From Lachnospiraceae bacterium JLR.KK008 (GTDB lineage Bacteria; Bacillota; Clostridia; Lachnospirales; Lachnospiraceae), in contig CP143548.1 in NCBI GenBank assembly GCA_037015955.1, positions 1,202,001 to 1,266,000 of the forward strand: 64,000 nt of DNA. Reading direction: 5' to 3'. The notes beneath the pieces are model-generated. The model was not told the origin of the DNA. It saw nothing but the letters and a program-made list of their open reading frames with translations, and searched no databases. The position numbers and the translations under genes were made by a program. Positions within the stretch are counted from its first letter, which is position 1; the number at the start of each line of letters is the position of its first letter. Shown here piece after piece: positions 35,044 to 44,136 of this stretch.

Positions 35044-35943
35044 ATGAAAAGATTTTTTTTCGGAAAACAATTTAGGTTCGTAGTATGCCTGCTGTTCACA
35101 GTAGGCATATTGTTTTTGCATCATTCGGCGGTTGTACTGGCAGCGGATGTCACGGAGGATACATCGGACGATCTGTTTGACAGAGAGACGCATCTGACAG
35201 GGGATACCGATACGCGAACATATCGTAATGAACCGGGTTCCGCGGAGAATGCAGATGATTTGAGAGAATTGAATATTGCCAACAGTCTGTCGGTTACTTA
35301 TGAGGGCGATAACGGCAATGTGTCAGGGCCTGTAAGAATATTTGTTGTCCTGACGATGCTCGCGCTGGCGCCGATCCTGTTAATTATGCTTACGTCTTTT
35401 ACAAGGATTATTATTGTACTGCATTTTACGAGAACGGCTCTGAATACACAGACAGTTCCGCCGAATCAGGTATTGATAGGTCTGGCGTTGTTTCTGACGT
35501 TCTTTATTATGAGCCCGATCATAACACAGATCAATGAAAATGCCATACAGCCTTTTGACAGGGGAGAACTGACGCAGGAGCAGGCGATCGAGATTGGTAT
35601 GGAGCCGCTGCGCGAGTTTATGTATGGACAGACACAGGTCAAGGATGTACGGATGTTCATGGAGATTGCGGATCAGGAGTGGGACGGCAGTCTCTCAGGG
35701 ATTCCTTCTTCGGTATTGATTCCCAGTTTTATTGTCAGTGAACTGAGAACTTCATTCATTATCGGATTTTTATTATATATACCGTTTATTGTCATAGACA
35801 TGGTGGTAGCTTCGGCACTGATGAGTATGGGTATGATGATGCTGCCGCCAACGACGATTTCCATGCCGTTTAAGATATTGTTGTTTGTGCTGGCAGATGG
35901 CTGGAATCTGGTCATTGGCAGTCTTGTCAAGACCTTTTATTAG
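35044..35943 (+). CDS. fliP: Flagellar export gate protein FliP
   Basis: 299 residues. Signal-like first helix (RFVVCLLFTVGILFLHHSAVV), then the gate core: ILLIMLTSFTRIIIVLHFTR, TQTVPPNQVLIGLALFLTFFIM, SFIVSELRTSFIIGFLLYIPFIVID and LPPTTISMPFKILLFVLADGW. FliP pentamer with FliR and FliQ forms the secretion channel. GTG 35041 is in frame just ahead; ATG 35044 is preferred. Confidence 0.95.
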   Translation: MKRFFFGKQFRFVVCLLFTVGILFLHHSAVVLAADVTEDTSDDLFDRETHLTGDTDTRTYRNEPGSAENADDLRELNIANSLSVTYEGDNGNVSGPVRIFVVLTMLALAPILLIMLTSFTRIIIVLHFTRTALNTQTVPPNQVLIGLALFLTFFIMSPIITQINENAIQPFDRGELTQEQAIEIGMEPLREFMYGQTQVKDVRMFMEIADQEWDGSLSGIPSSVLIPSFIVSELRTSFIIGFLLYIPFIVIDMVVASALMSMGMMMLPPTTISMPFKILLFVLADGWNLVIGSLVKTFY

Positions 35944-35975
35944 CTTTGAGCAGGAAACAGAAAGGGGGAAATAAA

Positions 35976-36245
35976 ATGACGATTGATGTGGTGACAGCGA
36001 TTGCAAGGGAAGCCCTGTTTTTGATCATTAAAACATCGGCGCCTGTACTGCTTATTTCCCTTACCATCGGTCTGGTCGTCAGCGTATTTCAGACGGCAAC
36101 TTCGATACAGGAGCAGACGCTTACATTCGTTCCCAAGGTTGTCTGCGTGTTTATGGGACTGATGCTGTTTGGCCATTGGATATTGAATTCTATCGTGGAC
36201 TATATGATAAGACTGTGGTCAGATTTCAGTCTGTATATCAGGTAG
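35976..36245 (+). CDS. fliQ: Flagellar export gate protein FliQ
   Basis: 89 residues with two membrane helices: VVTAIAREALFLIIKTSAPVLL and VVCVFMGLMLFGHWILNSIV, joined by the SIQEQTLTFVPK loop, a FliQ hallmark. Start 35976 follows AAAGGGGG; the ten-codon longer frame has no site. Subunit of the FliPQR channel. Confidence 0.95.
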   Translation: MTIDVVTAIAREALFLIIKTSAPVLLISLTIGLVVSVFQTATSIQEQTLTFVPKVVCVFMGLMLFGHWILNSIVDYMIRLWSDFSLYIR

Positions 36246-36249
36246 CGGT

Positions 36250-37032
36250 ATGATCGATTACAGTTTTTCATATGATGAGCTGGAATATTTTCTGCTCATA
36301 TTAGTAAGAATTACGAGTTTTATCCATGTGGCTCCATTTTTTGGAATGAATAATACGCCAAGAAGGGTCAAGATCAGTCTGGGATTTTTCATAGCAGTGC
36401 TTCTTTATCATATGACAATGCCGCATACACCGCTTGTGTATCATACGGTCTGGGGATATGGCGTACTTGTGATGAAGGAAGCTGTAACCGGTCTTCTGAT
36501 CGGGTTTGGGGCCAATATCTGTACGACAGTGGTCACTTTTTCCGGTATGATTATTGATATGAATATTGGTTTGTCAATGGTGAGTATGATGGATCCGACG
36601 ACAAAACAGAATTCCAGTATTACGGGTATGTACTTGCAGTATACGACAATGTTGATGCTGCTAGTCAGCGGGATGTATCAGTTTTTGCTGATGGCGTTTG
36701 TTGATGCCTATCGGCTGATACCGATCAATGGAACGGTTTTCCGCACGGATTCTCTGCTGGCGAGTATGACACAGTTTTTATCGGAATACATTATCATTGG
36801 ATTTCGCATTTGTCTGCCTGTATTTGCGGTTATTATGATATTGAATGCGGTGCTTGGCATTCTGGCGAAGGTGGCGCCGCAGATGAATATGTTTTCTGTC
36901 GGCATTCAGTTTAAAATTCTGGTGGGATTGATGGTGCTGTTTTTTACGACGGCGATGCTGCCGGGTGCGGCGGATTTTATTTTCAGACAGATGCGGATTA
37001 TGGTAACACGCATTGTGGAGGGACTGTTGTGA
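36250..37032 (+). CDS. fliR: Flagellar export gate protein FliR
   Basis: 260 residues with about six membrane helices. FliR markers include LVRITSFIHVAPFFGMNNTPRRVKI-type N-terminus, GFGANICTTVVTFSGMIID and LGILAKVAPQMNMFSVG. It completes the FliP ring. The stop overlaps the flhB GTG start by four bases (translational coupling). Confidence 0.94.
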   Translation: MIDYSFSYDELEYFLLILVRITSFIHVAPFFGMNNTPRRVKISLGFFIAVLLYHMTMPHTPLVYHTVWGYGVLVMKEAVTGLLIGFGANICTTVVTFSGMIIDMNIGLSMVSMMDPTTKQNSSITGMYLQYTTMLMLLVSGMYQFLLMAFVDAYRLIPINGTVFRTDSLLASMTQFLSEYIIIGFRICLPVFAVIMILNAVLGILAKVAPQMNMFSVGIQFKILVGLMVLFFTTAMLPGAADFIFRQMRIMVTRIVEGLL

Positions 37033-38141
37033 CAGTGACATATAATTTGCAGTTTTTTGCAAAAGATGGTCCTGGCGGAGAAAAGACAGAACCGGCTACG
37101 GCGAAGAAGCTGCAGGATGCAAGAAATGAAGGACAGGTGGCCAAGTCCAAGGAATTGAACATGGCGTTTTCATTGCTATTCCTGTTCCTTATTTTAAAGA
37201 TAGCGGTGGGCTGGATCGGAGAAAAACTGACAGGCTGCTTTTCTCTCGTCTATACGCGGATTCCGGATATGGTTGGGTTGCGTGACGGTATGGTGCCGGC
37301 AATGGCAATCAACAGCCTTGTGAAAAATATGATGCTGCGGATTCTGATGATTCTGGCGCCCTTTCTGGCAGTTGGTTTTCTTGTTGCTTTTATCGTTGAT
37401 CTCGTGCAGGTAAAATGGAAGCCAACATTTAAACCTATGAAGCCTAAATTCAGCAAGATGAATCCGGTTACCGGTCTCAAAAAGATCATTTCTCCCAAGT
37501 CGCTTATGGAGCTGGCCAAAGCAGTGATCAAGATTCTCCTGATCAGTTATGTCGTTTACAGTACTCTGAAGGATCAGGCAGGTGTTATTCTTTCCATGTA
37601 TGATATACCGATGATGAATGCGGTTATGTTGACCGGCAGTATTGTAATCAATCTCGGCATTAAAATATCTGCACTGTATCTGGTTGTTGCGCTGCTCGAT
37701 TATATTTATCAGAAGTGGAAGTTTTCCGAAGACATGAAGATGACCAAACAGGAAGTCAAGGAAGAGATGAAAAATGCGGAAGGCGACCCGCAGATCAAGG
37801 GAAAGATTCGTGCAAAAATGCGCGAGGCTTCCAGAAGACGAATGATGCAGTCAGTACCGGAGGCAGATGTCGTCATTACAAACCCGACGCATTATGCGGT
37901 TGCGGTCAAGTATAATGCCGAGGCACACACAGCTCCGATGGTAACAGCCAAAGGAGAGGACTTTCTTGCGCAGAAGATTAAAGATGCAGCCAGAGAGCAT
38001 CATGTGGAGATTGTGGAGAACAAGCCGCTGGCGCGTATGCTCTATGCCAATGTGGAGATTGGCGAGCTGATACCGCCTGAATTATATCAGGCAGTGGCGG
38101 AAGTGCTGGCGATGGTATATCATGCACAGGGACGTGCGTAG
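37029..38141 (+). CDS. flhB: Flagellar export switch protein FlhB
   Basis: 370 residues from a GTG start overlapping fliR. The N-terminus (DGPGGEKTEPATAKKLQDAR) and four membrane helices lead to a cytoplasmic domain with the self-cleavage motif NPTH at Asn285 (VVITNPTHYAVAVKY) and the tail KPLARMLYANVEIGELIP. Cleavage switches export from rod/hook to filament substrates, in concert with FliK. Confidence 0.96.
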   Translation: MTVTYNLQFFAKDGPGGEKTEPATAKKLQDARNEGQVAKSKELNMAFSLLFLFLILKIAVGWIGEKLTGCFSLVYTRIPDMVGLRDGMVPAMAINSLVKNMMLRILMILAPFLAVGFLVAFIVDLVQVKWKPTFKPMKPKFSKMNPVTGLKKIISPKSLMELAKAVIKILLISYVVYSTLKDQAGVILSMYDIPMMNAVMLTGSIVINLGIKISALYLVVALLDYIYQKWKFSEDMKMTKQEVKEEMKNAEGDPQIKGKIRAKMREASRRRMMQSVPEADVVITNPTHYAVAVKYNAEAHTAPMVTAKGEDFLAQKIKDAAREHHVEIVENKPLARMLYANVEIGELIPPELYQAVAEVLAMVYHAQGRA

Positions 38142-38168
38142 CGAATATCGGACAAAGGGGAGGGACAG

Positions 38169-40202
38169 ATGAAAAAAGCGGATATAGGCGTTGCGTTGTA
38201 TGTATTGGCAGCTTTCGTTATGCTGATCGTTCCGATACCTTCGTGGCTTTTGGATGTTTTACTGGCACTGAACATTTCGGTTGCCTTTACCGTTATGTTT
38301 GGCTGTATGTTTGCAACAGAGGTATTGGAGATGTCATTTTTCCCTACCGTGCTTCTGTTTACAACAATTTTCAGGATCGCTTTGAACGTGTCTTCGACCC
38401 GTCTGATTCTGGCTACCGGTGACCCGGGAAATGTCGTACAGGTTTTTGGAAACTTTGTTGGTGGCGGTGATCTGACAATCGGTATCATCGTGTTTCTGAT
38501 TTTGATCATCGTGCAGTTTATGGTTATCAATAAAGGTTCCGAGCGTGTTGCGGAGGTAACGGCCAGATTTACACTGGATGCTATGCCAGGTAAACAGATG
38601 GCAATCGACGCCGATCTGAATACGGGTGCAATCACCGATGACGAGGCGAAGAAACGCAGAGAAAAGATCCAGGAAGAATCAAGTTTCTTTGGCTCCATGG
38701 ATGGTGCCGTGAAGTATGTAAAGGGAGATGCTACAGCCGGTCTGCTGATCTCGGCTGTCAACATCATTGGCGGTATCTGCATGGGAGTGCTCAGACAGGG
38801 GATGGATTTCGGGGCGGCCATGGATAAGTATACGATTCTGACGATCGGTGATGGTCTTGTCAGTCAGATTCCATCGCTGCTGATTTCATTGTCCACCGGT
38901 ATTCTTGTGACGAAAGGCTCAAAAGACGCAGACTTTGGCACGGTTCTTGTCAGCCAGCTGTTTGGGGTTCCGAAAGTACTCTATTTTGTCGGGGGTACGA
39001 TCATTGCCCTGGGCGTTCTGACACCACTCAATACAATCCTGTTTCTTGTCCTTGGATTTTCCTTTATCATTACGGCCAGGATTATGTCCGGTACGCTGGA
39101 GACAGCGAAGATCGACAGTCAGGTAGAGGAAGAAGAGGCGGCGGCAGAAGAGATCCGTCAGCCGGAGAATGTCACCTCTCTTCTGCAGGTGGACCCGATC
39201 GAACTGGAGTTTGGCTACGGTATTATTCCGCTTGCCGATGTCAATCAGGGAGGCGATCTGCTTGACCGCGTTGTCATGATTCGTCGTCAGGTAGCGCTTG
39301 AACTTGGTACGGTCGTGCCGATTATCCGTCTGCGCGATAACATTCAGCTCAATCCGAATCAGTATATTATTAAGATCAAAGGAATCCAGGTGAGTGAAGG
39401 TGAGATCCTTTTTGACCATTATATGGCCATGAATCCGGGGTATGTGGAGGAGAAGATCACCGGTATTCCTACTTTTGAGCCGTCCTTCCATCTGCCTGCG
39501 ATCTGGATTACGGAAAATCAAAGAGAGCGGGCAGAGAGTATGGGTTACACAGTAGTGGATCCTCCTTCTATTATCGCGACCCATCTGACCGAGATTATCC
39601 GCCAGCATATCGCAGAGCTGTTGTCGAGGCAGGATGTACAGGGGCTTGTGGACAATATCAGGGAGAGCAATCCGGTGCTTGTGGACGAACTTGTTCCCAA
39701 GTTGCTGGGGCTTGGTGAGATTCAGAAAGTATTGCAGAATCTGTTGAAAGAGGGTGTTTCCATCCGCGATCTGCAGACGATCTTTGAGACGCTGGCAGAT
39801 TATGCGGTGACAACGAGGGACACAGATATTCTGACAGAATATGCCCGTCAGACGCTGAGGCGTGCGATCTCCAACAAGTTCTTTCCTGCCGGTGAGACGA
39901 CGAGTGTGATCACGCTGGACCCGAAGATAGAGCAGGAGATCATGGGAAGCGTAAAGCAGACGGAGCAGGGCGCATATATTACCTTAGACCCGGAGCGGAC
40001 GAAAAACATCATCGCTTCCGTGGAGTCAGAGATCAAAAAGCTGGAAGAGCTGGGACGAAATCCGATCATTATCACATCTCCGATCGTGCGTATGTATTTT
40101 AAACGTCTGACGGAAGATTATTTTAAAGATTTGATCGTAATCTCATATAATGAGATAGAATCTAATATTGAATTACAATCTGTGGGGATGGTGACAGCAT
40201 AA
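38169..40202 (+). CDS. flhA: Flagellar export gate protein FlhA
   Basis: 677 residues. Eight N-terminal membrane helices contain the FHIPEP-family signature (LNVSSTRLILA; RFTLDAMPGKQMAIDADLN), a linker, and a large cytoplasmic chaperone/substrate docking domain (EFGYGIIPLAD; LPAIWITENQRERAE; REMISNKFF-like region). It uses the proton gradient for export. The stop overlaps the flhF start by one base. Confidence 0.96.
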   Translation: MKKADIGVALYVLAAFVMLIVPIPSWLLDVLLALNISVAFTVMFGCMFATEVLEMSFFPTVLLFTTIFRIALNVSSTRLILATGDPGNVVQVFGNFVGGGDLTIGIIVFLILIIVQFMVINKGSERVAEVTARFTLDAMPGKQMAIDADLNTGAITDDEAKKRREKIQEESSFFGSMDGAVKYVKGDATAGLLISAVNIIGGICMGVLRQGMDFGAAMDKYTILTIGDGLVSQIPSLLISLSTGILVTKGSKDADFGTVLVSQLFGVPKVLYFVGGTIIALGVLTPLNTILFLVLGFSFIITARIMSGTLETAKIDSQVEEEEAAAEEIRQPENVTSLLQVDPIELEFGYGIIPLADVNQGGDLLDRVVMIRRQVALELGTVVPIIRLRDNIQLNPNQYIIKIKGIQVSEGEILFDHYMAMNPGYVEEKITGIPTFEPSFHLPAIWITENQRERAESMGYTVVDPPSIIATHLTEIIRQHIAELLSRQDVQGLVDNIRESNPVLVDELVPKLLGLGEIQKVLQNLLKEGVSIRDLQTIFETLADYAVTTRDTDILTEYARQTLRRAISNKFFPAGETTSVITLDPKIEQEIMGSVKQTEQGAYITLDPERTKNIIASVESEIKKLEELGRNPIIITSPIVRMYFKRLTEDYFKDLIVISYNEIESNIELQSVGMVTA

Positions 40203-41419
40203 TGATAATAAAAAAATATCAGGCGAAAACGGAAGCGGAGGCCGTGGAGCAGGCAAAAAAAGAGTTGGGACAGAATGTGGTGATCATGAATGTCCGCAAT
40301 ATGAAAAAGAAGGGGATGTTCGGCGTTTTCAAGTCCAAGATGGTGGAAGTTACAGCGGCTCTGGAAGATGACACAGATAAAAATTCTACCCAAAAAGAAG
40401 CACCGGTCGCGGCTGCTAAACAGGCGGAAACAGGCGGTATCCTCTCTGATGAGCTGCTTCAAAGCACGATGGAGAAACAGGAAATACTGGAGAAACAGGA
40501 AGAGAGTGGGAAAGCGATTGAAGAGAAACTGGAAAATCTGCAGACTCTGTTGGAAAAACAGTTAAAACCTGCCGAGGAAGAGGAAAAGAAAGAGACGGAA
40601 AGCCCGCAGGAAGAAAAAAGTGAGATCGTAGCCTTCATGCAGTTATTGTCGCACACAATGACTGAAAATGAAGTCAATGAGAATTACGCTAACCAGATCA
40701 TAGAGGAAATCGAAAAAACGACGAAAGCCAATGTGCCGATGGATTATATTTTGTCCAATGTATATCAGAAGATGATTTTAAAGTTCGGGAAACCAATGCC
40801 AATCCAGCCGGCGGAAAATGGTCCTAAGATTCTTTTTTTCATAGGGCCTACGGGAGTGGGAAAAACGACGACAATCGCCAAGATCGCTTCCAGATTCCGT
40901 GTGGATGCCAAGAAGAAAGTTGCGCTTCTGACAGCGGACACCTATCGTATCGCCGCGGCGGAACAGCTTCGCACATATGCGAATATTCTGGAAGTACCAT
41001 TTCGTGTGATTTATTCGGTGGAGGAGATAGAGGCTGCACTGAAAGATTTTATGAATTATGATTATATTCTGGTCGACACGGCCGGGCATTCTCATCATAA
41101 TGAGACGCAGAGGGATAATATGAATCAGTTTATCCATTCTGTCGATGATAAGGCTGAGAAGGAAGTGTTTCTCGTTGTCAGTGCGACGACCAAGTACAGA
41201 GACCTGGTGAGCATTGCCGATGTGTATCGGGATATGACGGAGTACAAACTGATCTTCACAAAGCTGGATGAAACGACTGCACTCGGTAATCTGCTGAATT
41301 TAAAGCTTCACACGGGAGCGGCGTTGTCTTATGTGACATGTGGACAGAATGTACCGGATGACATTGAGCAGTTTAACCCACAGAAGACAGTAAAGCAGCT
41401 GCTTGGAGGGAGAAAGTAA
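40202..41419 (+). CDS. flhF: SRP-type GTPase FlhF
   Basis: 405 residues. A basic N-terminal domain (IIKKYQAKTEAEAVEQAKKE) and an acidic linker lead to the NG GTPase domain: G1 GPTGVGKTTT starting at Gly215, ALLTADTYRIAAAEQL, DTAGHSHHN and the TKLDET motif. FlhF sets where and how many flagella are built, with FlhG. RBS is inside flhA. Confidence 0.95.
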   Translation: MIIKKYQAKTEAEAVEQAKKELGQNVVIMNVRNMKKKGMFGVFKSKMVEVTAALEDDTDKNSTQKEAPVAAAKQAETGGILSDELLQSTMEKQEILEKQEESGKAIEEKLENLQTLLEKQLKPAEEEEKKETESPQEEKSEIVAFMQLLSHTMTENEVNENYANQIIEEIEKTTKANVPMDYILSNVYQKMILKFGKPMPIQPAENGPKILFFIGPTGVGKTTTIAKIASRFRVDAKKKVALLTADTYRIAAAEQLRTYANILEVPFRVIYSVEEIEAALKDFMNYDYILVDTAGHSHHNETQRDNMNQFIHSVDDKAEKEVFLVVSATTKYRDLVSIADVYRDMTEYKLIFTKLDETTALGNLLNLKLHTGAALSYVTCGQNVPDDIEQFNPQKTVKQLLGGRK

Positions 41420-41442
41420 AGTACAGTACGGAGGAGGCGCCG

Positions 41443-42327
41443 ATGGATCAGGCGGAACAGTTACGGAATATTATAAAGGCATCTTCACAGAATAACAGAC
41501 CGCTCGCACGGGTCATTACTGTAACAAGTGGCAAGGGTGGTGTGGGAAAGTCAAACACCTGTATTAATCTGGCGCTTCAGTTTAAGAGTTTTGGACAGAG
41601 GGTCATTATTTTGGATGCTGATTTTGGGCTTGCAAATATTGAGATTATGTTCGGAGCGATCCCCAAAAATAATCTGAGTGATCTGATCTATGAGGGAAAG
41701 AATATCAGAGAGATCATCACCTGGGGTCCGGGGGATGTGGGATTTATTTCCGGCGGGAGTGGGATCGCAGGACTTTCCAATCTGAGCCGGGAGTATCTGA
41801 TCTATATTATCCAGAATCTGGCAGAGTTAGATGCCATTGCTGATGTTATTATTATTGATACGGGGGCAGGCATTTCTGACGCAGTGCTGGAGTTTCTTGT
41901 TGCCAGCGGGGAGATTCTGGTCGTGACGACGCCTGAGCCTACTTCAATCACAGACTCATATTCCCTTTTAAAGGCGTTGAATCGGCATTCAAGATTTAAG
42001 CAGGAAGATTCAAAAATCAAGGTGATTGCCAACAGGGTGGGGAGTACTGAGGAAGGAAAAACACTGTTTCACAAATTGAACGCAGTCGTCTCCAGATATT
42101 TAAAGCTGCCGATCCAGTATTTGGGCTATGTGCCTCACGATAGTCAGCTTTCCAAGGCAGTCATGCAACAGATGCCAGTGTCTCTGTATAATCCCTCTGC
42201 AAAATCTGCGGTCGCCTATAAGGAGATCGCAGCGAAATTAATGAACAAGGAACTGAATGAAGATCTGAGAAAACGTGGGATGGCAGCATTTTTTTCTCAT
42301 ATCGTAAACGGAAAGAAGATGGGGTGA
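41443..42327 (+). CDS. flhG: MinD-like ATPase FlhG (YlxH/FleN)
   Basis: 294 residues. Deviant Walker A GKGGVGKSN with Lys31 and Lys36, ILDADFGLANIEIMFG (Walker A'), and IIIDTGAGISDAVLEFL (Walker B). The N-terminal QAEQLRNII helix is the FlhF-activating DQAxxLR-like motif. It limits flagellar number and assists C-ring assembly. Located directly after flhF, as in most operons. Confidence 0.95.
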   Translation: MDQAEQLRNIIKASSQNNRPLARVITVTSGKGGVGKSNTCINLALQFKSFGQRVIILDADFGLANIEIMFGAIPKNNLSDLIYEGKNIREIITWGPGDVGFISGGSGIAGLSNLSREYLIYIIQNLAELDAIADVIIIDTGAGISDAVLEFLVASGEILVVTTPEPTSITDSYSLLKALNRHSRFKQEDSKIKVIANRVGSTEEGKTLFHKLNAVVSRYLKLPIQYLGYVPHDSQLSKAVMQQMPVSLYNPSAKSAVAYKEIAAKLMNKELNEDLRKRGMAAFFSHIVNGKKMG

Positions 42328-42334
42328 CGGGAAT

Positions 42335-43084
42335 ATGGATATGAAAAAGATTTTAAGACCAGGAATGAAAATAGAACTGCGTCCGGACGATATGCCCAAT
42401 TCTGAAGAGGAAGAGGATAGTTTTCAGCTTTATTCCAGTCAGATCAGCGATGTCAGAGAGGACGGGGAGATAGAGGCTTATATGCCGATCGAGCAGGGCA
42501 GGCTGATTCTTATATCGGTGGGTAGTCAGATGGATATGTACTGTTACACGGACAGAGGAATTTATGAATGCCGTGTCGGGGTAAAAGAGCGCTATACGAA
42601 CGAGGGGCTCTATCTTCTTCTTCTGCATGTCACGAGTGATCTGAGAAAACATCAGAGGAGGGAATTTTACCGTTATGAGTGCTCTCTGCCGATGCAGGAC
42701 AGGTGGATGGATGATTCGGAACAGAAGCTGATGACTGACAATGGCTGGCTTTGTGTGGATGAGGATCTGCCTATGAGTAAAAGTACGGTAATTGACATCA
42801 GTGGCGGCGGAATCCAGTTCACAGGGAAACACAGTTATGGCGTCAATGAGTTGGTCTATTGTAAGTTTGACTTTGGAAAGGAATACAGGCTGTGTGTGGA
42901 GATTATGGGGTGTGATCCGATCGCAGGCCAGCCGGGAAATTATTGTCACAGAGCAAGGTTTGTTGGGATGAGCAAACAGGAGAGAGAAGGAATTATACGT
43001 TATATTTTTACTTTGGAACGGTTGGAAATAAAGAAGAACAGAGCTGAGAAAGAGGGAGAATATGAAAAAAATTCTGGTAGTTGA
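42335..43084 (+). CDS. c-di-GMP-binding PilZ/YcgR-type flagellar brake protein
   Basis: 249 residues. The N-terminal YcgR-like beta domain (LRPGMKIELRP; IEAYMPIEQGRLI) is followed by a PilZ domain with both c-di-GMP motifs intact: RxxxR in RREFYRYE and DxSxxG in VIDISGGGIQF. Such proteins slow or bias the motor when c-di-GMP is high. Its 3' end overlaps cheB by 23 bp. This is the one direct c-di-GMP link visible in the locus. Confidence 0.9.
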   Translation: MDMKKILRPGMKIELRPDDMPNSEEEEDSFQLYSSQISDVREDGEIEAYMPIEQGRLILISVGSQMDMYCYTDRGIYECRVGVKERYTNEGLYLLLLHVTSDLRKHQRREFYRYECSLPMQDRWMDDSEQKLMTDNGWLCVDEDLPMSKSTVIDISGGGIQFTGKHSYGVNELVYCKFDFGKEYRLCVEIMGCDPIAGQPGNYCHRARFVGMSKQEREGIIRYIFTLERLEIKKNRAEKEGEYEKNSGS

Positions 43085-44135
43085 TGACTCTGCACTTATG
43101 AGAAGAGTCCTTTGTGATATAATTGATGGAGATAAACGATTTCAGGTAGTAGACAAAGCGACCAATGGAGTGGAAGCACTGGCGCTCCTGACAAAAAATA
43201 CATATGATGCGGTTGTACTGGATGTGAATATGCCGAAGATGACCGGTCTGCAGCTTTTAAAAGAATTGCAGAAGCGTAAGATTCCGGCCAAGGTCATGAT
43301 GGCAAGTACGGATACAAGAGAAGGCGCAAAGACGACGATGGACGCATTGGAGCTGGGCGCGCTTGATTTCGTACATAAGCCCAATAATGCCCTGGACTGC
43401 AAAGCGGATATTTTTCAGAGAGACTTTTTGCGGACGCTCAGTGCGATTACGGAGAGTAAGGCACCGGCTTTCGGAAAGGCGTTTAGTCTGGACAGTATCA
43501 AAAAGACGAAACAAGTCGTAGAACTGGCAAAAAAACATGCCTCTTCGATCAGGGGAAAGAAAATCGTGGCGATTGCAAGTTCCACGGGAGGACCCAAAGC
43601 ACTTCAGTCTGTGATTACGAAACTGCCCAAAGGACTTAAGACACCGGTTGTCGTTGTCCAGCATATGCCGGCAGGGTTTACACAGTCGCTGGCAGAGCGG
43701 CTTGATTCGCTCAGTGAGATCGAGGTGACGGAGGCTGCCGATGGCGAGACCTTGCAGAGTGGTCATGTGTATATCGCCCGCGGAGGAAAGCATTTAAATA
43801 TTGACACGAAGCCGGGCGGCAGGTATGTGATCCGTTATTCGGATGAACCGTCGCGGGAAGGTGTGAAACCCTGTGCGAATTATATGTATGAATCGTTAAT
43901 GAAGAGTGACTTTGACGAAGTTGTCTGCGTTGTGATGACTGGCATGGGTGCAGATGGCACAAAGGGAATCGTGAATCTGAAAGAAGCGAAAAAAGTGCAT
44001 GTACTTGCACAGGAGCAGAGTACCTGTGCGGTATATGGGATGCCAAGAAGCATTGTCCAGTCAGGCCTGGCGGATCAGATTGTTCCGCTGGAGCAGATTG
44101 CACAAGAGATTATTTTGAATGTGGGGGTAATGTAA
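43062..44135 (+). CDS. cheB: Chemotaxis protein-glutamate methylesterase CheB
   Basis: 357 residues. Receiver domain with Asp8-Asp9 and phosphoacceptor Asp54 (VVLDVNMPKMTG); linker; methylesterase domain with the catalytic triad Ser174 (ASSTGGPKAL), His201 (VVQHMPAGF) and Asp298 (MTGMGADGTKG). It removes methyl groups from receptors and deamidates them for adaptation. The partner methyltransferase cheR is not in this window. Confidence 0.96.
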   Translation: MKKILVVDDSALMRRVLCDIIDGDKRFQVVDKATNGVEALALLTKNTYDAVVLDVNMPKMTGLQLLKELQKRKIPAKVMMASTDTREGAKTTMDALELGALDFVHKPNNALDCKADIFQRDFLRTLSAITESKAPAFGKAFSLDSIKKTKQVVELAKKHASSIRGKKIVAIASSTGGPKALQSVITKLPKGLKTPVVVVQHMPAGFTQSLAERLDSLSEIEVTEAADGETLQSGHVYIARGGKHLNIDTKPGGRYVIRYSDEPSREGVKPCANYMYESLMKSDFDEVVCVVMTGMGADGTKGIVNLKEAKKVHVLAQEQSTCAVYGMPRSIVQSGLADQIVPLEQIAQEIILNVGVM

Positions 44136-44136
44136 G